From: Metabacillus mangrovi
GTDB taxonomy: Bacteria; Bacillota; Bacilli; Bacillales; Bacillaceae
Direction: 5' to 3'
DNA: 64,000 nt
Assembly: GCF_009711125.1 (NCBI RefSeq)
Contig: NZ_WMIB01000001.1
Span: 62,001 to 126,000 of the forward strand
Shown: positions 25,677-35,991 of the stretch, one piece after another
Layout: each line of letters begins with the position of its first letter
How positions within the stretch are numbered: the stretch's first letter is position 1
Notes under the pieces: model-generated
What the model was told of the DNA's origin: nothing
Databases searched by the model: none
The model's input: only the letters and a program-made list of their open reading frames with translations
Program-made: the position numbers and the translations under genes

Positions 25677-27641
25677 TTGGCTAAGCAGCAATTTGATTAC
25701 AACGATGATGCGATACAGGTGCTCGAGGGCCTTGAAGCGGTCCGCAAGCGGCCGGGCATGTATATTGGAAGCACGGACACTAGAGGCCTCCATCACCTTG
25801 TCTATGAAATCGTCGACAATTCAGTCGATGAGGCATTGGCAGGCTACGGGGATGAGATTATCGTCACCATTCACAAAGACAACAGTATATCTGTTAAAGA
25901 TAAGGGGCGCGGCATGCCGACGGGCATGCATAAAATGGGAAAGCCCACACCTGAAATCATTCTTACCGTCCTTCACGCCGGAGGAAAATTCGGCCAGGGC
26001 GGTTATAAGACAAGCGGAGGACTGCATGGGGTTGGGGCGTCCGTCGTAAATGCGCTCTCTGAATGGCTCACGGTTACAATCTGCCGGGACGGTACGATCT
26101 ATGAACAGCGGTTTGAAAAAGGCGGGAAGCCGGTCTCCACGCTGGAAAAGAAGGGGAAGACCAACCGGACCGGAACCACGATCCACTTTAAGCCGGACCC
26201 TCTCATATTCAGTGCCACCGTCTATAACTTTGAAACGCTCAGTGAACGGCTGCGGGAATCCGCTTTTCTGCTTAAAGGCTTTAAGATTCAGCTCAAGGAC
26301 GACAGGGACCATCTTGAGGAAACGTATCTGTATGAGACAGGAATTGAAGCTTTTGTAGAATATTTAAATGAAGAGAAAGACGCGCTTAACCCGGTCGTGT
26401 CATTTGAAGGGACCCAAAATGGAATTGAAGCAGAATTTGCTTTCCAGTTTAACGATGGGTACTCTGATAACATTCTTTCATTTGTGAACAACGTCCGCAC
26501 AAAAGACGGCGGAACACATGAAGCAGGCGCCAAGACGGCGATGACCCGTGCGTTCAATGAGTATGCCCGCAAAGCCGGTCTGCTTAAGGATAAGGATAAA
26601 AATCTTGAAGGCTCTGATATACGCGAAGGCCTGGCAGCCATTATTTCCGTCCGCATACCGGAGGAACTCCTTCAGTTTGAGGGACAGACAAAGGGCAAGC
26701 TTGGAACGAGCGAAGCGAGATCCGCGGTTGACTCGATCGTATCCGAGCATCTGGCCTACTTTCTGGAAGAAAACCCGGATATCAGCACCTTGCTCACAAG
26801 AAAGGCGATTAAAGCCTACCAGGCCAGAGAAGCAGCCCGCAAGGCACGTGAAGAGGCGAGAAGCGGGAAAAAAAGAAAGCGCTCTGAAACATCGCTGAGT
26901 GGAAAGCTGACACCTGCACAGTCGCGGAATCCGCAGCGGAACGAATTGTATCTTGTAGAGGGAGACTCGGCAGGAGGGTCCGCCAAGCAGGGCCGGGACC
27001 GGAAATTTCAGGCTGTTCTCCCGCTCAGAGGTAAAGTCATCAACACGGAAAAAGCAAAGCTGCAGGACATCTTTAAAAACGAGGAAATCAACACGATCAT
27101 CCATGCGATCGGCGGCGGTGTCGGCGCTGAGTTCATGTTGGAGGATATCAACTACGACAAAATCGTCATCATGACCGATGCCGATACGGACGGAGCGCAT
27201 ATTCAGGTACTGCTGCTTACCTTCTTTTACCGCTACATGAAGCCTCTTATTGAAGCGGGCAAAATATTTATCGCCCTGCCGCCTTTATACAAAATCAGCA
27301 AAGGGACCGGCAAGAAAGAAGTTGCAGAATATGCATGGTCGGATGAAGAGCTGAAAGCCGTTCAGAAGCGGGTCGGGCGCGGGACCATGATCCAGCGCTA
27401 TAAAGGACTTGGGGAGATGAACGCCGATCAGCTGTGGGAGACGACGATGAACCCTGAGACACGCACGCTGATCCGTGTAAGGATCGATGATGCGGCAAGA
27501 GCGGAGCGCAGGGTGACCACCCTGATGGGGGACAAAGTCGAGCCCCGCAGAAAATGGATCGAACGCAATGTGGCGTTTGGTCTTGAGGACGAAAGCAACA
27601 TTCTGGAAAATGAAAATCTGTCGGCTTTGGTGGAGGAATAA
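25677..27641 (+). CDS. parE: DNA topoisomerase IV subunit B
   Basis: ATPase subunit of topoisomerase IV, which unlinks daughter chromosomes. 654 residues: GHKL ATPase domain (IVDNSVDEALAG, GRGMPTGMHK, GGLHGVGASVVNALS), transducer domain, and TOPRIM domain with LVEGDSAGGSAKQGRDR and DADTDGAH. TTG start at 25677 with GAAAGGAG upstream. parC starts 3 bases after the stop. Confidence 0.97.
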   Translation: MAKQQFDYNDDAIQVLEGLEAVRKRPGMYIGSTDTRGLHHLVYEIVDNSVDEALAGYGDEIIVTIHKDNSISVKDKGRGMPTGMHKMGKPTPEIILTVLHAGGKFGQGGYKTSGGLHGVGASVVNALSEWLTVTICRDGTIYEQRFEKGGKPVSTLEKKGKTNRTGTTIHFKPDPLIFSATVYNFETLSERLRESAFLLKGFKIQLKDDRDHLEETYLYETGIEAFVEYLNEEKDALNPVVSFEGTQNGIEAEFAFQFNDGYSDNILSFVNNVRTKDGGTHEAGAKTAMTRAFNEYARKAGLLKDKDKNLEGSDIREGLAAIISVRIPEELLQFEGQTKGKLGTSEARSAVDSIVSEHLAYFLEENPDISTLLTRKAIKAYQAREAARKAREEARSGKKRKRSETSLSGKLTPAQSRNPQRNELYLVEGDSAGGSAKQGRDRKFQAVLPLRGKVINTEKAKLQDIFKNEEINTIIHAIGGGVGAEFMLEDINYDKIVIMTDADTDGAHIQVLLLTFFYRYMKPLIEAGKIFIALPPLYKISKGTGKKEVAEYAWSDEELKAVQKRVGRGTMIQRYKGLGEMNADQLWETTMNPETRTLIRVRIDDAARAERRVTTLMGDKVEPRRKWIERNVAFGLEDESNILENENLSALVEE

Positions 27642-27644
27642 TCT

Positions 27645-30077
27645 ATGGCATTAACTGAAAAATTTCACGATCTTCCATTAGAAGAAGTATTAGGCGACCG
27701 GTTCGGCCGCTACAGCAAATACATCATTCAGGACCGTGCCCTGCCGGATGCGAGGGACGGCCTGAAGCCTGTACAGCGCAGAATCCTATATGCCATGTAC
27801 GCAGAAGGCAATACACAGGACAAAGGCTTCCGCAAATCAGCGAAAACGGTCGGAAACGTAATCGGGAACTATCACCCGCATGGGGACTCTTCTGTGTATG
27901 AAGCGATGGTCCGGATGAGCCAGGACTGGAAGGTCCGGAACCTGCTTGTGGAAATGCACGGCAACAACGGGAGCGTGGACGGGGATCCGCCCGCAGCCAT
28001 GCGTTATACGGAAGCAAGGCTTTCAAGCATCGCTTCCGAACTGTTAAGGGATATCGATAAAGAAACAGTCGAATTTATCCCGAACTTTGATGACACAAGC
28101 GCTGAGCCGGTCGTCCTTCCTGCAAAGTATCCGAATCTGCTTGTGAATGGCTCTACCGGAATTTCGGCGGGGTATGCAACAGAGATTCCCCCACATCATC
28201 TCGGGGAAGTCATCGATGCGGTGATTAAACGGATCAACCAGCCTGAATGCTCAGTAGATGAATTGATGGAGGTCATCAAGGGACCAGATTTCCCTACCGG
28301 CGGAATCATTCAGGGCATTGAAGGAATTAAAAAGGCTTATGAAACAGGTAAAGGGAAAATCATCATCCGCAGTAAAGCGGCGGTTGAAACGCTCAAAGGC
28401 GGACGTCAGCAGATCGTTATCACTGAAATTCCTTTTGAGGTCAATAAGGCCAACCTCGTTAAGAAAATGGATGAATTCCGCATCGAACGCAAGGTGGAAG
28501 GGATCTCCGAAATCCGCGATGAAACAGACCGGACCGGGCTCCGTATTGTGATCGAACTAAAAAAAGATGCAAACGCAAACGGAGTTTTGAACTATCTGTA
28601 CAAAAACAGCGATCTTCAGATTCCGTATAACTTTAATATGGTAGCCATCGCAGGACGCAGGCCAGTGCTGATGACGCTGACTTCCATTTTAGACGCATAC
28701 ATCAGCCACCAGCGCGAGGTGATCACCAACCGCTCGGTCTATGAGCTCAGAAAAGCGAAAGAGCGCCAGCATATAGTAGAAGGCCTGATCAAGGCGCTCT
28801 CCATCCTGGACGAAGTCATATCGGTCATCCGTGCTTCCACTGACAAGCGGAACGCGAAAGAAAACCTGATTTCCTCATTCGGCTTTACAGAGCCTCAGGC
28901 TGAAGCGATCGTAACCCTTCAGCTGTACCGCCTTACAAATACAGACATCACGGCCCTCAGAAGCGAAGCGGAGGAGCTCGACCGGAAGATCGCCGAACTT
29001 GAAGCGATCTTAAATGATGAAAACGTGCTGTTTAACGTGATCAAGACCGATCTGAAGAAATTGAAGAAAACCTATCAGGACCCGCGCCGGTCAGTCATCG
29101 AAGCGGAGATTGAAGAGATTAAGATCAACCTCGAAGTGATGGTTGCCTCCGAAGACGTGATTGTGACTGTTACGAAGGATGGGTATATCAAACGCACGAG
29201 CCAGCGATCTTTTTCTGCATCGAGCGGGCAGGAATTCGGCATGAAAGAGAGCGACAGGCTCATCTGCCAGCAGGAGATGAACACAAAAGACGTACTCCTG
29301 CTGTTTACGAACAAAGGCAGTTATCTGTATTGCCCAGTGCACACACTGCCTGACATCCGCTGGAAGGACCTCGGCCAGCACATCGCGAATATCGTCCAGG
29401 TCGATAAGGATGAGTCCATCCTTAAAGCGATTCCTGTTAAAGAGTTCTCTGAACACCAGTATTTGCTGTTCATCACGAAAAATGGAATGGTGAAGAAGAC
29501 AGAGCTCCTCTCTTATAAAGCCCAGAGGTACTCAAAACCGCTTGTCGCCTTGAACTTAAAAGAAAACGATGAAGTGATCGATCTTCATCTGACAGACGGG
29601 AAGACCGATCTTTTCCTTGCCACGCATTTTGGATACGGACTCTGGTTCGGAGAGGAAGAAGTCAGCCTTGTAGGGGCCCGTGCAGCGGGTGTGAAGGGGA
29701 TCAGCCTGAAACCGGACGATTACGTGATAGCCGGGAAAACCTTCGCTAAAAACACGAGCCCGTCGGTAATCATTGTTACGCAGCGCGGAGCTGTAAAGAG
29801 AATGGATCTGACCGCAGAATTCGAGCATTCTGCAAGAGCAAAACGGGGACTCGTCATGCTCCGGGAGCTGAAGAAAAATCCGCACCGCCTGACAGGGGCT
29901 ATACTGACTGACAAGGACATACAGATCTACCTGAAGACCTCCAAAGGAAACATCGAATCCATCCGGTCCAGTTCTTACCGGAACAATGACCGCTACAGCA
30001 ATGGATCCTTTGCAGTAGATGAGCACGAGGCAGGCACTGTTACAGATATATGGACAAACGGCTGGTCAACAGACTGA
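27645..30077 (+). CDS. parC: DNA topoisomerase IV subunit A
   Basis: DNA breakage-reunion subunit of 810 residues. Catalytic Tyr121 in [10 protein letters not shown]. The quinolone-resistance region reads [12 protein letters not shown], with Ser82 and Glu86 at the usual target positions, so no resistance substitution is seen. C-terminal beta-pinwheel repeats follow (about 500-800). GGAGG at the end of parE serves its start. Confidence 0.97.
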   Translation: MALTEKFHDLPLEEVLGDRFGRYSKYIIQDRALPDARDGLKPVQRRILYAMYAEGNTQDKGFRKSAKTVGNVIGNYHPHGDSSVYEAMVRMSQDWKVRNLLVEMHGNNGSVDGDPPAAMRYTEARLSSIASELLRDIDKETVEFIPNFDDTSAEPVVLPAKYPNLLVNGSTGISAGYATEIPPHHLGEVIDAVIKRINQPECSVDELMEVIKGPDFPTGGIIQGIEGIKKAYETGKGKIIIRSKAAVETLKGGRQQIVITEIPFEVNKANLVKKMDEFRIERKVEGISEIRDETDRTGLRIVIELKKDANANGVLNYLYKNSDLQIPYNFNMVAIAGRRPVLMTLTSILDAYISHQREVITNRSVYELRKAKERQHIVEGLIKALSILDEVISVIRASTDKRNAKENLISSFGFTEPQAEAIVTLQLYRLTNTDITALRSEAEELDRKIAELEAILNDENVLFNVIKTDLKKLKKTYQDPRRSVIEAEIEEIKINLEVMVASEDVIVTVTKDGYIKRTSQRSFSASSGQEFGMKESDRLICQQEMNTKDVLLLFTNKGSYLYCPVHTLPDIRWKDLGQHIANIVQVDKDESILKAIPVKEFSEHQYLLFITKNGMVKKTELLSYKAQRYSKPLVALNLKENDEVIDLHLTDGKTDLFLATHFGYGLWFGEEEVSLVGARAAGVKGISLKPDDYVIAGKTFAKNTSPSVIIVTQRGAVKRMDLTAEFEHSARAKRGLVMLRELKKNPHRLTGAILTDKDIQIYLKTSKGNIESIRSSSYRNNDRYSNGSFAVDEHEAGTVTDIWTNGWSTD

Positions 30078-30085
30078 GCTAGACG

Positions 30086-30112
30086 AAAAACCCGCTGACA
30101 GGCGGGTTTTTG
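30086..30112 (+). terminator. Terminator of parE-parC
   Basis: AAAAACCCGC-loop-GCGGGTTTTT. Confidence 0.93.
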
Positions 30113-30204
30113 TTTTGCACTAAACAGCAGAATCTTCCTGATAGCGGTTTCCGCCTTCCGGCTTAAGGGAATAGCAGGAGAAATGAAAGGAAAGGAGGAT
30201 GTCT

Positions 30205-30576
30205 ATGAACCGGATTCATGCGTGTGAAAGGAATAAAAAAAATTGTGTGTCCAGTTTTAACAGCGAGCCATCTCAGTATGTAGAACCAATTCCGTATCAT
30301 AGCGATGAAAAAACAGCTGTTCAGCTGATGGAATCTGTACTCCTCGATTTAAACGGAACGGAAATTGAAGAAAAGGATCCTGCTTATATCCGATGCATCT
30401 GCAAAACGGCCTTTTTGAAATTTAAAGATGATGTGGAAATATGGTTCGATGCAGAAAACAAAAAAGTACATATAAAGTCTTCTTCAAGAATGGGAAAGTA
30501 CGATTTTGGAGTTAATAAAAAAAGGGCCAAGCACGTTTTGAAGGCATTTCAGGAAAAAGAAAAAGCGGCCCGTTAA
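30205..30576 (+). CDS. DUF1499 family protein
   Basis: A 123-residue protein with the DUF1499 pattern: SFNSEPSQYVEPIPY, IRCICKTAFLKFKDDVEIWFD, VHIKSSSRMGKYDFGVNKKRA. Position between parC and alsT equals that of B. subtilis ynfC. Function unknown. AAAGGAGG is 6 bases before ATG 30205; ATG 30199 would abut it. Confidence 0.82.
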   Translation: MNRIHACERNKKNCVSSFNSEPSQYVEPIPYHSDEKTAVQLMESVLLDLNGTEIEEKDPAYIRCICKTAFLKFKDDVEIWFDAENKKVHIKSSSRMGKYDFGVNKKRAKHVLKAFQEKEKAAR

Positions 30577-30598
30577 CGGAGCCGCTTTCCCTGCTTGT

Positions 30599-30715
30599 TT
30601 ATTTTTCAGAAAAGTAGTTCATAAATGCGTGAATGATTTCATTTCCCTGATAGAACAGCAGTGTAGCGGCTGTTAGAGAGAAGCCTGAGATCATGATTGC
30701 TTTAAGCCAGAACAT
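30599..30715 (-). CDS. 38-residue membrane microprotein
   Basis: Hand translation gives MFWLKAIMISGFSLTAATLL followed by FYQGNEIIHAFMNYFSEK: one membrane helix over about residues 3-22, then a short polar tail. AAAGGAGG stands 9 bases before ATG 30715, a near-perfect ribosome site. No family recognised. The downstream side faces the DUF1499 gene. Confidence 0.6.
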   Translation of the reverse strand: MFWLKAIMISGFSLTAATLLFYQGNEIIHAFMNYFSEK

Positions 30716-30744
30716 CCGGGTCGCCTCCTTTGCATGGATTTTGC

Positions 30745-31059
30745 CTATGCTGTGGATCTGCGCCGGATGCCCGAAAAATAATCAGATTGATAAAAGACCG
30801 GGAACAAAAACCTTTTTATTTTAACTTTTTTTACTGCTGACAAGATCAGCAGGGCAGTCCACGCCATCTGCTGAAGCGAAGCTGCACTGATATCAGGACC
30901 GGAATCCGCCGGGAAGAGAGGTTCATACTTGCTGTGCTCTTGCTCTTTCACGTGAACGGAAGGCTCTTCCACGAGCTTGACCTGGTGATGCTGACCTGCC
31001 AGATAACCAGTCAGGATGAAAAAAAGCATGACAGCCAAAATCCGATTCAAGGTCTTCAT
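30745..31059 (-). CDS. Hypothetical membrane-associated protein
   Basis: About 104 residues. An N-terminal hydrophobic helix (about 4-20, LAVMLFFILTGYLAG) is followed by a polar, His- and Glu-containing stretch and a second hydrophobic segment (QMAWTALLILSAV) with a basic tail. AGGAGG is only 2 bases from ATG 31059, so the start may be slightly downstream. Not recognised. Confidence 0.5.
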   Translation of the reverse strand: MKTLNRILAVMLFFILTGYLAGQHHQVKLVEEPSVHVKEQEHSKYEPLFPADSGPDISAASLQQMAWTALLILSAVKKVKIKRFLFPVFYQSDYFSGIRRRSTA

Positions 31060-31200
31060 CACCTCCTGTAAATCGTATTTTAGCATGATACAAGGTATTC
31101 GAAAAGAAAAAAGGACTATACAAATAACAAAATTTCAGTATAATAAAAACTTGATGTTAGCTTTCCTTACATACTCAACTAATCGATTTGGAGGATTTTT

Positions 31201-32619
31201 ATGGACTTTATAAATGGTCTGTTTTACGGGTATCTTGATTTGCTTTGGAGCAAATTGCTTATCTATCTGCTGGTCGGACTTGGAATCTTTTTCACGATCC
31301 GCACTAAATTTGTTCAATTTCGCCATTTTGGTGAAATGATCCGCCTCCTCGGCGATAAGAACATGGTACAGGGAGAGGGCGGAAAAGGGGTTTCCTCTCT
31401 GCAGGCGTTCTTCATCAGTGCCGCATCGCGTGTAGGTACCGGTAATATTGCTGGAGTCGCGATCGCGATTGCGCTTGGAGGACCGGGTGCCGTGTTCTGG
31501 ATGTGGCTGATCGCCCTGATTGGAATGGCAACTGCATTTGTGGAAAGTACACTTGCACAGGTATACAAAGTAAAAGACGGAGATCAGTACCGCGGCGGTC
31601 CTGCTTATTACATGGAGCGGGCCCTGGGCCAGCGCTGGATGGGCATCTTGTTCGCGATCTTGATCACTTTATGTTTTGGGCTGATTTTCAATGCGGTACA
31701 GGCGAATACGATTGCATTGGCGTTTGAATCCGCTTTTGATGTGAACAAGAATATAATCGCTGCCATTTTAGTCATCATTACCGCTTTTATCATCTTTGGC
31801 GGGTTAAAAAGAATTGTGGCAGCAACTCAGCTGATTGTTCCGGTTATGGCCGGATTGTATATCCTGGTCGCTTTGTTCGTTGTCATTGTGAACATCAATC
31901 AGGTTCCTGCCGTGATTGGTGAAATTTTCGCCTCTGCATTTGGATTGCAGTCTGCTGCAGGGGGAGCTGTCGGAGCAGCACTCCTGAACGGTGTGAAAAG
32001 AGGACTGTTCTCCAATGAAGCCGGAATGGGGAGTGCGCCGAATGCAGCTGCTACAGCTCACGTATCGCATCCGGCTAAGCAAGGTTTTATTCAGTCGCTT
32101 GGAGTATTCTTCGATACGATCATGGTCTGCAGCGCTACAGCATTCATGATTTTGCTATATGATTTAACACCGAACGCAGAACTGAAAGGCATTCAGCTTA
32201 CCCAGGCTGCACTCAGCCACCATATTGGGGGCTGGGCTCAAATCTTTATTGCCGTCAGCATCTTTCTGTTCGCATACAGCTCTATTATCGGAAACTATTA
32301 TTACGGTGAAACGAACATCGAATTTATGAACAAGAGTAAAAACCTGCTGCTTGTCTACAGGATTGCTGTACTCGGAATGGTCATATTCGGTTCCGTGTCA
32401 GGATTCCAGCTCGTCTGGGATCTCGCAGACGTATTCATGGGGACCATGGCGATTGTCAACCTGATTGCCATCACTCTTCTGGCAGGAATTGCAGTAAAGG
32501 TCTTGAATCATTACATGAAGCAGCGAAGAGAAGGCATCGATCCTGTGTTCACTGAGAAATCAGTACCGGGATTGAAAAATATTGAGGCCTGGAACGAGAA
32601 CAGGCTGAAAGAGAAATAA
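31201..32619 (+). CDS. alsT: Alanine/glycine:sodium (AgcS) symporter AlsT
   Basis: A 472-residue membrane transporter of the AgcS family with about ten helices. The signatures GKGVSSLQAFFISAASRVGTGNIAGVA and FSNEAGMGSAPNAAATAHVSHPAKQG are clear. Family substrates are alanine or glycine; the B. subtilis protein is also linked to glutamine. TTGGAGG precedes ATG. Place after parC as in B. subtilis. Confidence 0.94.
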   Translation: MDFINGLFYGYLDLLWSKLLIYLLVGLGIFFTIRTKFVQFRHFGEMIRLLGDKNMVQGEGGKGVSSLQAFFISAASRVGTGNIAGVAIAIALGGPGAVFWMWLIALIGMATAFVESTLAQVYKVKDGDQYRGGPAYYMERALGQRWMGILFAILITLCFGLIFNAVQANTIALAFESAFDVNKNIIAAILVIITAFIIFGGLKRIVAATQLIVPVMAGLYILVALFVVIVNINQVPAVIGEIFASAFGLQSAAGGAVGAALLNGVKRGLFSNEAGMGSAPNAAATAHVSHPAKQGFIQSLGVFFDTIMVCSATAFMILLYDLTPNAELKGIQLTQAALSHHIGGWAQIFIAVSIFLFAYSSIIGNYYYGETNIEFMNKSKNLLLVYRIAVLGMVIFGSVSGFQLVWDLADVFMGTMAIVNLIAITLLAGIAVKVLNHYMKQRREGIDPVFTEKSVPGLKNIEAWNENRLKEK

Positions 32620-32623
32620 GCGA

Positions 32624-32660
32624 AAGGAGTGCTGTTCATGTGAAACAGCGCTCTTTTTTG
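32624..32660 (+). terminator. Terminator of alsT
   Basis: Stem GAGTGCTGTT with AACAGCGCTC (one mismatch) followed by TTTTTTG. Confidence 0.85.
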
Positions 32661-32731
32661 TTTAGCAGTAGCTTTAAAGTGGAAAAATGCTTTAGAATAA
32701 GCAGAAAGTGTTTCAGAAAGAAGGGCCTTGG

Positions 32732-33361
32732 ATGTTTGTGATAAAAACCCTCTCCTATAAAGAAATCCTTTATATAAAAGAGATGGAATTTGAAGAAGGT
32801 AAAGTGACGAGTCTGATCGGGGAAAGCGGGGCAGGAAAGTCTACTTTGCTGAAAATGCTGAACGGACTGCTGTCTCCTGATAAAGGGAGTATAACGTATA
32901 AGGGGAAAGAGCTGTCAGAGCTAAATTTCATTCAGCACCGGAGAGAGGCTGTCATGCTCGCTCAGCAGCCGGTCATATTCGAAGGATCGGTGAGGGACAA
33001 TTTGCTGATCGGCCGGAAGTTTTCTGAAAAGCCTCCAGTGGATGATCAGATGCTGACTGAAGCGCTGTCTTTTATAAAGCTGGATAAAGACCTTGATGAT
33101 GATGCCGAGGATTTATCCGGAGGTGAAAAGCAGCGGCTTGCTCTTGCAAGGGTTTATATCATGGACCCGGATTGTTATCTGCTGGATGAGCCAACTTCCG
33201 CTCTGGATGAGGGAACAGAAGAAGAGATTGTACGCAGATTTTTGGAGAAGGTAAAAGGGAAAACGGTCATCATGGTTACCCATTCTAATGAAATCGCGGA
33301 AAAATACAGCGACCAGGTGATTACTCTTCATAAACTGGCAAAGGATCACGCCCATGAATGA
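32732..33361 (+). CDS. fetA: ABC transporter ATP-binding protein, FetA/YbbL-like
   Basis: A 209-residue ATPase: Walker A GESGAGKST, signature LSGGEKQR, Walker B CYLLDEPTSALD. Together with the next gene (UPF0014 permease) it resembles FetAB of E. coli, linked to iron export under peroxide stress. ATG 32732 is chosen as the start of the conserved domain. The permease gene overlaps its end by 8 bases. Confidence 0.85.
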   Translation: MFVIKTLSYKEILYIKEMEFEEGKVTSLIGESGAGKSTLLKMLNGLLSPDKGSITYKGKELSELNFIQHRREAVMLAQQPVIFEGSVRDNLLIGRKFSEKPPVDDQMLTEALSFIKLDKDLDDDAEDLSGGEKQRLALARVYIMDPDCYLLDEPTSALDEGTEEEIVRRFLEKVKGKTVIMVTHSNEIAEKYSDQVITLHKLAKDHAHE

Positions 33362-34148
33362 TAACATGATTAATATTGACTTATGGAGACTGTTGGCTGC
33401 ATACGGGTTTATCATCCTGCTGCTGGTTATCGTCAAAAGAAGAGGCATTCGCAGGGAATGGAAGATCATTATCGCCACGAGCCGGATGACGATCCAGCTG
33501 ATTCTAGTCGGCTACATCTTAACGTACATATTTGAACGCCCTAATCCGTTTATATCCATTCTTATTGTATTGGTCATGGAGACCTTTGCCATCCTGAACA
33601 TCTTCAGGCAAGTGGAGGATTATCTGTCAAAAAAAATGAAAACCGCGATCGCTGTCTCGATGCTCTCGGGGTCTTTAGCCAGTCTTATCTATTTCAATTT
33701 TGTCGTCGTTCACTTCGAACCATGGTATGAACCGCGCTATTTTATTCCAATCGCCGGGATGATCATTGGAAACTCCATGACCGGTATAACGCTTGGAGTC
33801 AAAAACATGGTGGAGGGCATGAGGAAGCAAAAGCAGTATGTAGAAGGTGCGCTTATGCTTGGAGCTAAGCCGGAGGAGGCCTCGCGCTCCATCGTCAACT
33901 CTGCTTTTGATTCAGCGATCCTGCCGACTCTTAATAATATGCTCGGAATGGGGATCGTCTTTCTTCCGGGCATGATGACAGGTCAGATCCTGGCAGGTGC
34001 AAGCCCGCTTGTAGCCATTGAATATCAGATTGTCGTGCTCCTCAGTATTACAGGAAGCACCGCTCTATGCGTCATCCTCTTCATCCAGCTCGGGACAAAG
34101 CTGTTTTTTAACAAACGGTCCCAGCTCGTATATAGAGGAGAAGAGTAA
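33354..34148 (+). CDS. fetB: UPF0014 ABC permease, FetB-like
   Basis: A 264-residue protein with about seven membrane helices and the UPF0014 core (PIAGMIIGNSMTGITLGVKNMVEGMR, then MLGAKPEEASRSIV, LPGMMTGQILAGASP). Forms the membrane part of the putative metal exporter with the upstream ATPase; overlapping genes imply coupled translation. Terminator follows. Confidence 0.9.
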   Translation: MNDNMINIDLWRLLAAYGFIILLLVIVKRRGIRREWKIIIATSRMTIQLILVGYILTYIFERPNPFISILIVLVMETFAILNIFRQVEDYLSKKMKTAIAVSMLSGSLASLIYFNFVVVHFEPWYEPRYFIPIAGMIIGNSMTGITLGVKNMVEGMRKQKQYVEGALMLGAKPEEASRSIVNSAFDSAILPTLNNMLGMGIVFLPGMMTGQILAGASPLVAIEYQIVVLLSITGSTALCVILFIQLGTKLFFNKRSQLVYRGEE

Positions 34149-34160
34149 ATTTCTCAAAGA

Positions 34161-34194
34161 ACCGTGCAGAATAAAGCTCTGCATGGTTTTTTTG
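34161..34194 (+). terminator. Terminator of fetAB-like operon
   Basis: ACCGTGCAG/CTGCATGGT stem (one mismatch) then TTTTTTT. Confidence 0.85.
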
Positions 34195-34274
34195 ATTGCA
34201 GCAGGAGGCTTTTTCACTTACTATAAAAACAGAAGGAAAATATGGTAATTGTTCAAGGAAAAGGATGAGGCATT

Positions 34275-34940
34275 TTGACTTCTTATAAAGCCATGCTTTT
34301 CGATCTGGATGACACACTGGTGGACCGGGATCGGGCAGTAGAGCGTATGTTCTGCAAGGTTATAGAGACATGCTATGAAGATGTTCCAGTGAATGCCGAG
34401 ATGCTGCAAGCATTTAAGGAGAATGATCAAAAAGATTATGGCACGAATGATAAAACACAGATGTTTGAATCGTTTTTTCACAAATACCCGCCTGCATACA
34501 GATTGCAGGGCGGGCAGATCCTGGAGTTTTGGAATGTGAATTTTCCGCTTTGCTTCGAAGAGGATCCAGAGGTCATTCAGGTTGTAGAAGCAATAAGGAG
34601 AAAGGGGATAAAAACGGGGATTATTACGAATGGTTCTTCAGTCAGGCAGAGGGCGAAGTTGAAGAATACCCGGCTGAATCCATATTTTGAAACAATCCTC
34701 ATTTCAGAAGAAGCGGGACTCAGCAAGCCTGACAGCCGTATCTTTGAATTAGCCTTATACAAGCTGAATGTCCAGCCGGAAGATACACTGTTTATAGGGG
34801 ATAACCTGCACTGGGATATAGAAGGCTGCCAAAATGCGTGCATGATGGGCGTCTGGTACAATCCACTAAATAGAAAGGCCCCATCAGATATCATACCGTT
34901 TGCAGAAATCAGCTCGTTAGATCAGCTTCTTGATCTCTAA
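34275..34940 (+). CDS. HAD-superfamily hydrolase
   Basis: A 221-residue HAD subfamily IA phosphatase: motif I FDLDDTLVD (nucleophile Asp10, Asp12), a helical cap, motif II ITNGSS, Lys in LSKPDSRIF and motif IV FIGDNLHWDIEG. Similar to YjjG/pyrimidine 5-prime nucleotidase-type enzymes; substrate not deducible. TTG start at 34275 behind AAGGATGAGG. Confidence 0.88.
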   Translation: MTSYKAMLFDLDDTLVDRDRAVERMFCKVIETCYEDVPVNAEMLQAFKENDQKDYGTNDKTQMFESFFHKYPPAYRLQGGQILEFWNVNFPLCFEEDPEVIQVVEAIRRKGIKTGIITNGSSVRQRAKLKNTRLNPYFETILISEEAGLSKPDSRIFELALYKLNVQPEDTLFIGDNLHWDIEGCQNACMMGVWYNPLNRKAPSDIIPFAEISSLDQLLDL

Positions 34941-34979
34941 TTGCAGCACCATACTCGAGAATGTATAGAGGATAGTAAG

Positions 34980-35912
34980 ATGATTACGATACAAAAAGCC
35001 GTTATGGCAGATGCAGTTCAACTGACTGCCATCATGAAGAGGACGTTTGATGAAGAGGCAAGAAGGTGGCTTGAAAACAAAGAAACAGCAGATTATAACA
35101 TTCAGCCGCCGGGGTACGATTCTGTGGAGATGATGAAGTACAGCATCGAGGAACTGCAGTGCTACAAAATCATGAATCATGGTGAACTAGCGGGTGGTCT
35201 GATTATGACGGTGACCGGCTCTCAATTTGGCAGGATTGACCGGATATTTGTAGATCCTCTTTATCAGGGAATGAAAATAGGTACGCGTGCTATGGAACTG
35301 GCTGAAATAGAGTATTCTTCCGTTCTCACATGGGATCTTGAAACATCGGTGAGGCAGGTGCCCAACCATCATTTTTATGAAAAATTGGGGTACCGGGAAG
35401 TGTTCAGATCAGAAGATGAAATTTGCTATAGCAAGAGAATGGAAGAACCCTCCCGCACTTTTCATTTTAATGGCGATATTGAAGAACCTTCTGCCAGCCT
35501 TTACGATCAACGCAGCATGGAGGGAAGCGGGTTTTATCAGGTTAACCTGGCAAAAAGCTCTGTCAGCAATAGCACACTGCAGGAGGCCCAATTCAGCAAC
35601 TGTAATCTCAGCGGCTCAAAGTTTCAAAATATCAATTTCCGGGACAGTCTTTTCGCTGATTTAAACCTTTCTAACAGCAAGCTCAGACATGTAACATTAG
35701 AAGGGATAAAGGTAATGGATTCGACTCTGGGGGAAAGGAATCATCCGGTTACGTTCGAAAGATGCGATCTTGAAGGAACAAAAATCAGCGGCTGCAGCTT
35801 GAAAAATGCTCAAATTACGAAAAGTGAAATAGAAGGCATGACAATTGACGGGATATCCGTGGAAAAACTTCTTGAAGTGTATGATGCTTACCAGAAAAAA
35901 AGAGATCATTAA
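34980..35912 (+). CDS. GNAT acetyltransferase fused to pentapeptide repeats
   Basis: A 310-residue two-domain protein. Residues about 1-155 are a GNAT domain (FGRIDRIFVDPLYQGMKIGTRAMELAE is the acetyl-CoA loop). Residues about 175-290 are pentapeptide-like repeats (VSNSTLQEAQFSNCNLSGSKFQNINFRDSLFADLNLSNS), expected to form a right-handed helix. The combination is uncommon; target unknown. ATG 34980 has AGAGGAT upstream. Follows the HAD gene by 39 bases. Confidence 0.85.
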   Translation: MITIQKAVMADAVQLTAIMKRTFDEEARRWLENKETADYNIQPPGYDSVEMMKYSIEELQCYKIMNHGELAGGLIMTVTGSQFGRIDRIFVDPLYQGMKIGTRAMELAEIEYSSVLTWDLETSVRQVPNHHFYEKLGYREVFRSEDEICYSKRMEEPSRTFHFNGDIEEPSASLYDQRSMEGSGFYQVNLAKSSVSNSTLQEAQFSNCNLSGSKFQNINFRDSLFADLNLSNSKLRHVTLEGIKVMDSTLGERNHPVTFERCDLEGTKISGCSLKNAQITKSEIEGMTIDGISVEKLLEVYDAYQKKRDH

Positions 35913-35932
35913 ACGTACAGGATATAAAAAGA

Positions 35933-35968
35933 AAAAGCGAAGACGATTGGCAGTCAACGCTTTTTTCT
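35933..35968 (+). terminator. Terminator after the GNAT-pentapeptide gene
   Basis: AAAAGCG-AA-GAC paired with GTC-AA-CGCTTTT, then T residues. Confidence 0.7.
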
Positions 35969-35991
35969 CTATTATTCAGTAAGTTCGCTTG

